DNA from: Imperialibacter sp965651695 | Lineage (GTDB): Bacteria; Bacteroidota; Bacteroidia; Cytophagales; Cyclobacteriaceae | Direction of reading: 5' to 3' | Assembly: GCA_965651695.1 (NCBI GenBank) | Contig: CBFGTI010000010.1 | Location: 4,058-68,057, forward strand | DNA length: 64,000 bases | In this document: positions 59,470 through 64,000 of the stretch, in pieces | How the letters are laid out: each line of letters starts with the position of its first letter | Position numbering within the stretch: the stretch's first letter is position 1 | Notes under the pieces: model-generated | Databases searched by the model: none | Told to the model about the DNA's origin: nothing | The model's input: the letters and a program-made list of their open reading frames with translations, nothing else | Program-made: the position numbers and the translations under genes

Positions 59470-59620
59470 AATAAGCGATTTGGTTATACCCCAAAAATAA
59501 GCTGCAAACTTCAGGTAAATCAACACAGGCAGCAGATTTGTTGTTGCGGTTTATTTGCCGCACCCAGTGGTTGATAATCTTCAAAATGTCGTTAAAAATA
59601 AATTGTGTGCGCAAACACTG

Positions 59621-59878
59621 ATGGAAAATCCAAATCAATTACCGATATTTACACCGCGGCAACTTGCCTTGCGCAATGGGCAAGACCGGGATGAGGTGTG
59701 GATTTCGTACAAAGGCAGAATTTACGATGTGAGCGAATCCAGGCTATGGAGGCGAGGAATGCACTACGAGCACTGGGCAGGGCAGGACCTAACCCACGAG
59801 CTGCCCGATGCTCCGCACACCGAATCGGTTTTTCTTAAATTCAAATGTGTCGGACTCCTGTCTGGCCATCATATTTAA
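59621..59878 (+). CDS. Cytochrome b5-like heme-binding protein
   Basis: An 85-residue small protein from ATG 59621 (MENPNQLPIFTPRQLALRNG). The core VWISYKGRIYDVSESRLWRR, then GMHYEHWAGQDLTHELPDAPH, is typical of bacterial single-domain cytochrome b5 proteins: the His of HYEHWAGQDLT and the His of DAPHTE are likely heme ligands. It has no membrane anchor and probably carries electrons in the cytosol for an unknown oxidase or desaturase. The kinase gene follows after 9 bases. Confidence 0.88.
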   Translation: MENPNQLPIFTPRQLALRNGQDRDEVWISYKGRIYDVSESRLWRRGMHYEHWAGQDLTHELPDAPHTESVFLKFKCVGLLSGHHI

Positions 59879-59887
59879 CATTAAGGG

Positions 59888-60754
59888 ATGATATTAATAG
59901 CAGACAGCGGAGCTACCAAAATAGAGTGGCGGCTGCTTGGCGAGGATGGTGCCATTACGCAGGCGCTTTCGGAAGGTTATAACCCCTACGTGCAGGAAGA
60001 AGAAGACCTGCGAAAGGGTGTGGAGGAACACGTGGTGCCAATTATAAGCGGTAAGAAAATTAGTGAGGTGGCATTCTACGGTGCCGGCTGCGGTAGCCCG
60101 GAGAAAAACAATAGCGTGGCTGCCATACTTGCACCTTTTTTCAATGGTGCCAAAATTGAAGTGAACAACGACCTGCTGGCGGCAGCCCGTGCACTCTGCG
60201 GAAGCGACCCTGGCATAGCGTGTATTTTGGGCACTGGCTCCAATTCGTGCTTTTACAATGGGGAGCAGATAACCTCGCAGGTACCTTCGCTGGGCTATGT
60301 GCTGGGCGACGAGGGGAGCGGAGCCAATATGGGCAAGAAACTGGTGCGAGCGGCCGTGCGCAACAGGCTGCCGTCGTCGTTGCAGGAGGCCTTTGAAAAG
60401 CGGTTTGGCTTAAAGGAAGACGATGTACTCGAAAACGTCTACAGAAAAAAACACCCGTCGCGGTTTTTGGGCAGCTTCATGAAGTTTTTGATGCAACATA
60501 TCAAGGAACCTTATGTTTATTCGCTCATTTACGACTCGTTCACAGAGTTCTTTGATGAGATAATAAAATCGTATGCCGAGTTCAATAAGTATCCGGTGCA
60601 CTTTACCGGCTCGGTGGCATTTTACTTTAGCAACATATTAAGGCAGGTGGCGGCCGATCAGGGCGTTCACGTAAAAAACATCATCGAAGGCCCTATTGCC
60701 GGCCTCACACTGTATCATCAGCAAAAAGCATTTGGAACGAGCAGCAAAGCATGA
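59888..60754 (+). CDS. BadF/BadG-type N-acetylhexosamine kinase (MurK-like)
   Basis: A 288-residue ASKHA-fold sugar kinase. Phosphate-binding loops are ILIADSGATKIEWRLLGEDG (residues 2-21) and CILGTGSNSCFYNG (about 111-124), and YVLGDEGSGANMGK (about 138-151) is the adenosine-side motif of the BadF/GlcNAc-kinase family. Its ATGA overlap with murQ supports an amino-sugar role. In Tannerella forsythia a BadF-family kinase (MurK) phosphorylates N-acetylmuramic acid next to murQ, so MurNAc and/or GlcNAc kinase is the best call. Confidence 0.85.
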   Translation: MILIADSGATKIEWRLLGEDGAITQALSEGYNPYVQEEEDLRKGVEEHVVPIISGKKISEVAFYGAGCGSPEKNNSVAAILAPFFNGAKIEVNNDLLAAARALCGSDPGIACILGTGSNSCFYNGEQITSQVPSLGYVLGDEGSGANMGKKLVRAAVRNRLPSSLQEAFEKRFGLKEDDVLENVYRKKHPSRFLGSFMKFLMQHIKEPYVYSLIYDSFTEFFDEIIKSYAEFNKYPVHFTGSVAFYFSNILRQVAADQGVHVKNIIEGPIAGLTLYHQQKAFGTSSKA

Positions 60755-61560
60755 GCACTACTGAAAGCAGTTCTTATTACAATCACCTGGAGCAGATGTC
60801 GGTTCACGAGCTGCTTACCAACATCAACAGGGAAGATCAAACCGTACCGCATGCAGTTAATAAAGCCATACCGCAAATAGAAGCGCTTGTGGTGGAGATT
60901 GTAAAGCGAATGAAGGCCGGCGGAAGGCTCTTCTACATTGGAGCGGGTACCAGTGGCAGGTTGGGCGTGGTTGATGCTTCCGAATGCCCGCCTACTTATG
61001 GTGTGCCTCACGGGCTGGTGGTAGGCATAATGGCTGGCGGCGATAAAGCCATTCGCAAATCGGTAGAGCATGCCGAGGACGATCCGGCACAGGCCTGGAA
61101 AGACCTGCAGGAGTTTAGCCCAACTACAAACGACACTATTATTGGCATAGCAGCGTCAGGCCGTACACCGTATGTCATTGGCGGTGTGTCGGACGCCCGG
61201 GCCAATGGCCTGCTAACCGGCTGCATTACCTGCAATGCCGGCACCAAGCTGGCAGCCGCTGTGCAGTACCCCGTGGAGGCGGTGGTGGGTCCGGAGTTTG
61301 TTACCGGCAGCACCCGAATGAAGTCGGGAACTGCGCAGAAGCTTGTGTTGAACATGATAAGCACTTCGGTAATGATACAGCTGGGCCACGTAAAAGGCAA
61401 TAAAATGGTGGACATGCAGTTAAGTAACGAAAAGCTTGTGAACCGGGGCGTGCGAATGGTGATGGAAGAGTTACAAGTGGAAGAGGCTGTTGCTTCGGAA
61501 CTTTTGCAGCGCTACGGCTCCGTCCGACGAGCAGTAGACGCCTACAAACCCAATGCATGA
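60751..61560 (+). CDS. murQ: N-acetylmuramic acid 6-phosphate etherase
   Basis: A 269-residue MurQ that splits MurNAc 6-phosphate to GlcNAc 6-phosphate and D-lactate in cell-wall recycling. The SIS-domain signature LFYIGAGTSGRLGVVDASEC (about residues 59-78) and GIAASGRTPYVIG (about 131-143) bind the sugar phosphate; GPEFVTGSTRMKSGTAQK (about 180-197) completes the site. It overlaps the kinase by 4 bases and the next gene by 8 bases (ATGCATGA), an operon for recycling muropeptide sugars. A transporter (MurT-like) is not in this window. Confidence 0.95.
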   Translation: MSTTESSSYYNHLEQMSVHELLTNINREDQTVPHAVNKAIPQIEALVVEIVKRMKAGGRLFYIGAGTSGRLGVVDASECPPTYGVPHGLVVGIMAGGDKAIRKSVEHAEDDPAQAWKDLQEFSPTTNDTIIGIAASGRTPYVIGGVSDARANGLLTGCITCNAGTKLAAAVQYPVEAVVGPEFVTGSTRMKSGTAQKLVLNMISTSVMIQLGHVKGNKMVDMQLSNEKLVNRGVRMVMEELQVEEAVASELLQRYGSVRRAVDAYKPNA

Positions 61561-62125
61561 GATAGAGCCATTTTACCGCTGGTCGCATCTTTACGACTCC
61601 TCTCAAGACCCCTTTTCCCCTTTTGAAGGTAAGGAGTACAATTACGACGTGTATTCCGAAACCGTGTATGGCTACTACCTCGCCCCCGGCTGGGATTATC
61701 TCGGGTCGGAAACGCTTTATATCAAGGTGCTTTTTGCCGACTACCATTTGGGTTACATTATTTGCGAGTTTATTGGCGAGTGGAACGACGCCCTGCACAA
61801 CGACATTATGCACCTGAAGCGGAACGTAATAGAGCAATTCCAGTTTCATAACATCAATAAGTTCATTCTCATCGGCGAAAACGTCTTCAATTTTCACGGG
61901 TCCGACGACTGCTACTATGAGGAGTGGTTTGAAGAGGTAGAAGATGGATGGATTGCTATGGTCAACTTCAGGGATTTTGTGCTGGAAGAAATGTCGAAAT
62001 ACAATATCGACTACTTTGTAAACTACGGGGGGTCGCTTCAAATGGACAACTGGCGAACACTGAGCCCGCAAAAGCTATATCAGGCAGTTGATCTGCAAAT
62101 CAAGAGAAGGATAGGAATGGGGTGA
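61553..62125 (+). CDS. Conserved protein of unknown function, downstream of murQ
   Basis: A 190-residue soluble, acidic and aromatic-rich protein. I do not recognise the family. Segments such as YGYYLAPGWDYLGSETLYIK, FADYHLGYIICEFIGEWNDA and EEWFEEVEDGWIAMVNFRDF suggest a mixed alpha/beta fold. The start overlaps murQ by 8 bases, so it is translated with the recycling enzymes, yet the protein shows no carbohydrate motif. It ends 7 bases before the convergent sprT-like gene. Confidence 0.75.
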   Translation: MHEIEPFYRWSHLYDSSQDPFSPFEGKEYNYDVYSETVYGYYLAPGWDYLGSETLYIKVLFADYHLGYIICEFIGEWNDALHNDIMHLKRNVIEQFQFHNINKFILIGENVFNFHGSDDCYYEEWFEEVEDGWIAMVNFRDFVLEEMSKYNIDYFVNYGGSLQMDNWRTLSPQKLYQAVDLQIKRRIGMG

Positions 62126-62132
62126 AATCAAT

Positions 62133-62735
62133 TCACACTACCTTCTCTACCCTCGCTACTTCCGATATCAGGTATTTTCTCCCGGTTTTCATTTCCAGGC
62201 ATACTGCCCTGGTCCGCTTTTTACCTTCCTTTTTAAAGTGCCTGGTTTCCAGCAAAAACTCATCACCAATCTGCAACTCCGCCAGTAGCATGCCTTTTTT
62301 GTGCTCGTCATATTTGGAGAGGGCCAGCATCAGCCCGGGGTCGGAGCAGGAGGCTGCCTTTGGGTTGGCCAAGTGCCTGCGAAGCTTCAGAGTTAGCTCG
62401 TCGGGAAAAGCGCCGGCCTCAACTACGGGCATCAAAACCTGCTTGAAGGTATTTTTCCACTCGGTGCCATGCGGCGCTATCCGGCCGCCATACTTTTCAA
62501 ATGCCTGCAGGTGTGCCACCTCGTGCAGGTAAGTAACCGTAAATGCGTAGGGATTAAGATCCTGGTTGACAGTAATTATAGGTCTGCTACCCTTTCGGAA
62601 CCGGAAGTCGCCCAACTTGGTAGCCCGGCCACGCACGATCTTGAATGAAAAGCCGTGCTTTTTCCATAACTCGAAGCAATAAGCTGCGGCTTTGGCAGGC
62701 AGGTATTTTTCAAAAACAGCAAACTGAGACTGCAA
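62133..62735 (-). CDS. SprT-like zinc protein
   Basis: A 200-residue protein beginning at TTG 62735. The metal site is TYLHEVAHLQAFEKYGG (HExxH, about residues 70-86) with a third His in APHGTEWKN. The C-terminal part binds RNA- or DNA-like ligands in some relatives (TRHFKKEGKKRTRAVCLEMK here is basic). SprT domains occur in Spartan-type proteases that act on DNA-protein crosslinks; bacterial members are poorly characterised. It is a single gene, convergent with the unknown murQ-linked gene. Confidence 0.82.
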   Translation of the reverse strand: MQSQFAVFEKYLPAKAAAYCFELWKKHGFSFKIVRGRATKLGDFRFRKGSRPIITVNQDLNPYAFTVTYLHEVAHLQAFEKYGGRIAPHGTEWKNTFKQVLMPVVEAGAFPDELTLKLRRHLANPKAASCSDPGLMLALSKYDEHKKGMLLAELQIGDEFLLETRHFKKEGKKRTRAVCLEMKTGRKYLISEVARVEKVV

Positions 62736-62860
62736 AAAGTAGTGAGGTTAGCGTAAGGCTCCAAATATAAGCTTCAAGTGGCGCTTTTCGCCTTTTTCGA
62801 CCACAATTTTAATGGGGTAGCCGAATCGTTTCTCCTGAGGGTGTTTATTAAAGAAGGGTA

Positions 62861-62886
62861 AGAAAAAGAAGCCTATGGAAGCTTCT
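62861..62886 (-). terminator. Terminator at the 3' end of the small lipoprotein gene
   Basis: Minus-strand stem AGAAGC / GCTTCT (8-base loop) followed by TTTTTC. It begins inside the last codons of the gene ending at 62873. Confidence 0.6.
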
Positions 62887-63211
62887 CAAGGTCCTTCTCA
62901 ACTGAGATTCGAACATCCTTCAAGTCCTTTCTTACTTTTCGCAGCTCCCGCCGGATTTCATCTTTAATGTCTCGCAGGTCCTTTTTAGTATCGCTGAGGT
63001 CTATTTTTACCTCGTCTACACCGTCCGCTATTTCAATACGAATTTCTCTTAAATCCTCCAGCGACTCCTCCACATCGTCCATTGCTTCGCTTATAATTTC
63101 TTCTATTTCTTCGTCGTCCACCTCTACAGTCACCCGTATGGAATTGTCGCCTCTATCGGAGCAAGCAAATACAAAGGAGGCACATGCGACGATTAACAGC
63201 AGCTTTTTCAT
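62873..63211 (-). CDS. Small acidic coiled-coil lipoprotein
   Basis: A 112-residue protein with signal MKKLLLIVACASFVFAC ending in a lipobox (VFAC). The mature part is strongly charged and heptad-like: an acidic stretch (DDEEIEEIISEAMDDVEESL) then a basic coiled-coil (EIRRELRKVRKDLKDVRISV). No enzymatic motif is present. Such proteins in Bacteroidetes are often membrane-anchored spacers or adhesion-linked, but no role can be assigned. It stands alone between the SprT-like gene and der. Confidence 0.72.
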   Translation of the reverse strand: MKKLLLIVACASFVFACSDRGDNSIRVTVEVDDEEIEEIISEAMDDVEESLEDLREIRIEIADGVDEVKIDLSDTKKDLRDIKDEIRRELRKVRKDLKDVRISVEKDLEKLP

Positions 63212-63370
63212 ACATTAAAGCTAATCAAAATTTCAAAACACCGAAAGCAATGTGCTTGGAAAGCGACCCTGCTTTAGATTTTGCAGGCACTACGTATTGC
63301 CGTTTAGTTATGTAGCCATTCTTCTTTGGAGATGAACAGGTGCTACACAGACGACACGGTGTCCCGGTGC

Positions 63371-64000
63371 TTATTTCTGTCGGAAAAAGATGGTAATCGG
63401 CGCCCCGGTAAACTCGAAATGTTCTCTCAGCCGGTTTACCAGGTACCGCTCATACCCTTCTTTTACATACTGCGGATTGCTTGCGAAAAAGGCAAATGAT
63501 GGTGTTTTGGTCTGAAGCTGGGTTACGTATTTAATGTTGATGATTTTGCCTTTGACCGACGGTGGCGGATACTTTTCAATTTCCTTTAGCATGATGTCGT
63601 TGAGCTTGGAGGTGGAGATTTTTTTCACCCTGTTTTCATGCACCTTCATTGCCAGCTCAATAGCCTGAAAGATCCTCTTTTTTGTCAGTACGGATGTAAA
63701 AATTATGGGAATGTAGGCCATGTCTCCTAATTTTTGCTCCAGGGCCTTTTTGTACTGATCGGCCGTCTTCCCATCTTTTTCCACCAAATCCCATTTGTTC
63801 ACCATCAGCATCAGGCCCTTTTTGTACTTGTGTGCCAGGTTAATGATGCTCAGGTCCTGGTGCTCTAACCCTTGTGTGGCGTCGATCATTACAATACACA
63901 CGTCGCTGTCTTGTAATGCCTGAATCGACCGGAGAACAGAGAAAAACTCAATGTCTTCCTTTACTTTCGCTTTTTTGCGGATGCCCGCCGTGTCTGTGAG
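63371..64000 (-). CDS. der: GTPase Der (EngA), C-terminal part (5' end outside window)
   Basis: The last 209 residues of a Der GTPase; the frame enters from base 64000. Visible are the G3 motif of the second G domain, TDTAGIRKKAKVKED, the G4 motif MVNKWDLVEKDG, and the KH domain at the C terminus (LNDIMLKEIEKYPPP, then GAPITIFFRQK). Der is an essential ribosome-assembly factor for the 50S subunit. The first G domain lies outside the window. Its 3' end is 159 bases from the small lipoprotein gene. Confidence 0.95.
   Translation of the reverse strand, partial: LTDTAGIRKKAKVKEDIEFFSVLRSIQALQDSDVCIVMIDATQGLEHQDLSIINLAHKYKKGLMLMVNKWDLVEKDGKTADQYKKALEQKLGDMAYIPIIFTSVLTKKRIFQAIELAMKVHENRVKKISTSKLNDIMLKEIEKYPPPSVKGKIINIKYVTQLQTKTPSFAFFASNPQYVKEGYERYLVNRLREHFEFTGAPITIFFRQK

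Overview
The window looks like a chromosomal segment of a member of the Bacteroidota, most probably a Cytophagales relative (Cyclobacteriaceae/Flammeovirgaceae-like). The clues are the BamA–OmpH–OmpH block with PorG-like DUF6089 barrel proteins (type IX secretion), Bacteroidetes-restricted families (DUF4293, DUF4286, a Rho with a long N-terminal insertion), TAnnTTTG-type -7 promoter boxes, frequent non-ATG starts and weak Shine-Dalgarno sequences. Nearly all of it is housekeeping or conserved accessory DNA. I saw no rRNA, tRNA, CRISPR array, transposase or phage gene.

Layout. 1-5,600: 3' end of a XerC/D-type recombinase, hpf, metK, an RsmI-like methyltransferase, a DUF2905 protein, an esterase, pdxJ, a YqeY protein and a CvpA protein. 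5,700-14,500: one co-directional run of alpha/beta hydrolase, CBS protein, nadK, two tandem beta-barrel proteins, uppS, bamA and two Skp/OmpH chaperones (NAD supply, undecaprenyl carrier and outer-membrane biogenesis). 14,760-24,950 (minus strand): rhomboid protease, polyprenyl synthetase, a two-gene ATPase plus TOPRIM-like cassette, rnr, a double-ATPase ABC protein, a PolB-like exonuclease, a small conserved protein, lipB and manA. Most of these genes overlap or abut. 24,980-32,680: yraN, a MORN-like protein, htpG, a DUF4293 protein, a REP-like repeat cluster, truA, an ABC exporter and a membrane-anchored protein. 32,680-47,990: 5-oxoprolinase, an NRDE protein, ALDH7, a single-domain response regulator, a 485-residue orphan, a hairpin-rich gap, rho, serS, prolyl oligopeptidase, a GNAT enzyme and a DUF4286 protein.

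48,100-55,060 is a carotenoid island: cruF, a MerR regulator with a CarH-like cobalamin photoreceptor domain, an ECF sigma factor preceded by two inverted-repeat operator candidates, then crtI, crtB, a fused CrtYcd-type cyclase, ispH and crtZ, packed almost without gaps. The enzyme set predicts a monocyclic hydroxylated carotenoid (saproxanthin/myxol type), probably light-induced. 55,060-64,000: a PadR plus FtsX-permease pair, an M19 dipeptidase, a cytochrome b5-like protein, a MurK/MurQ-type amino-sugar recycling pair with an unknown third gene, a SprT-like protein, a small lipoprotein and the 3' part of der.

The best candidate for an undescribed system is the AAA ATPase + DUF4276 pair at 16,410-18,244. 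It has the general logic of ATPase/TOPRIM defence systems such as PARIS, the ATPase gene is markedly AT-richer than its neighbours in sampled lines, and the pair is stitched by start/stop overlaps between rnr and a prenyl synthase gene. Other non-coding signals worth checking are the operator pairs before the sigma factor, palindromes upstream of serS/rho and htpG, a four-copy REP-like cluster, a 14-bp inverted repeat with a second single-arm copy, and a hairpin-rich element downstream of rho.
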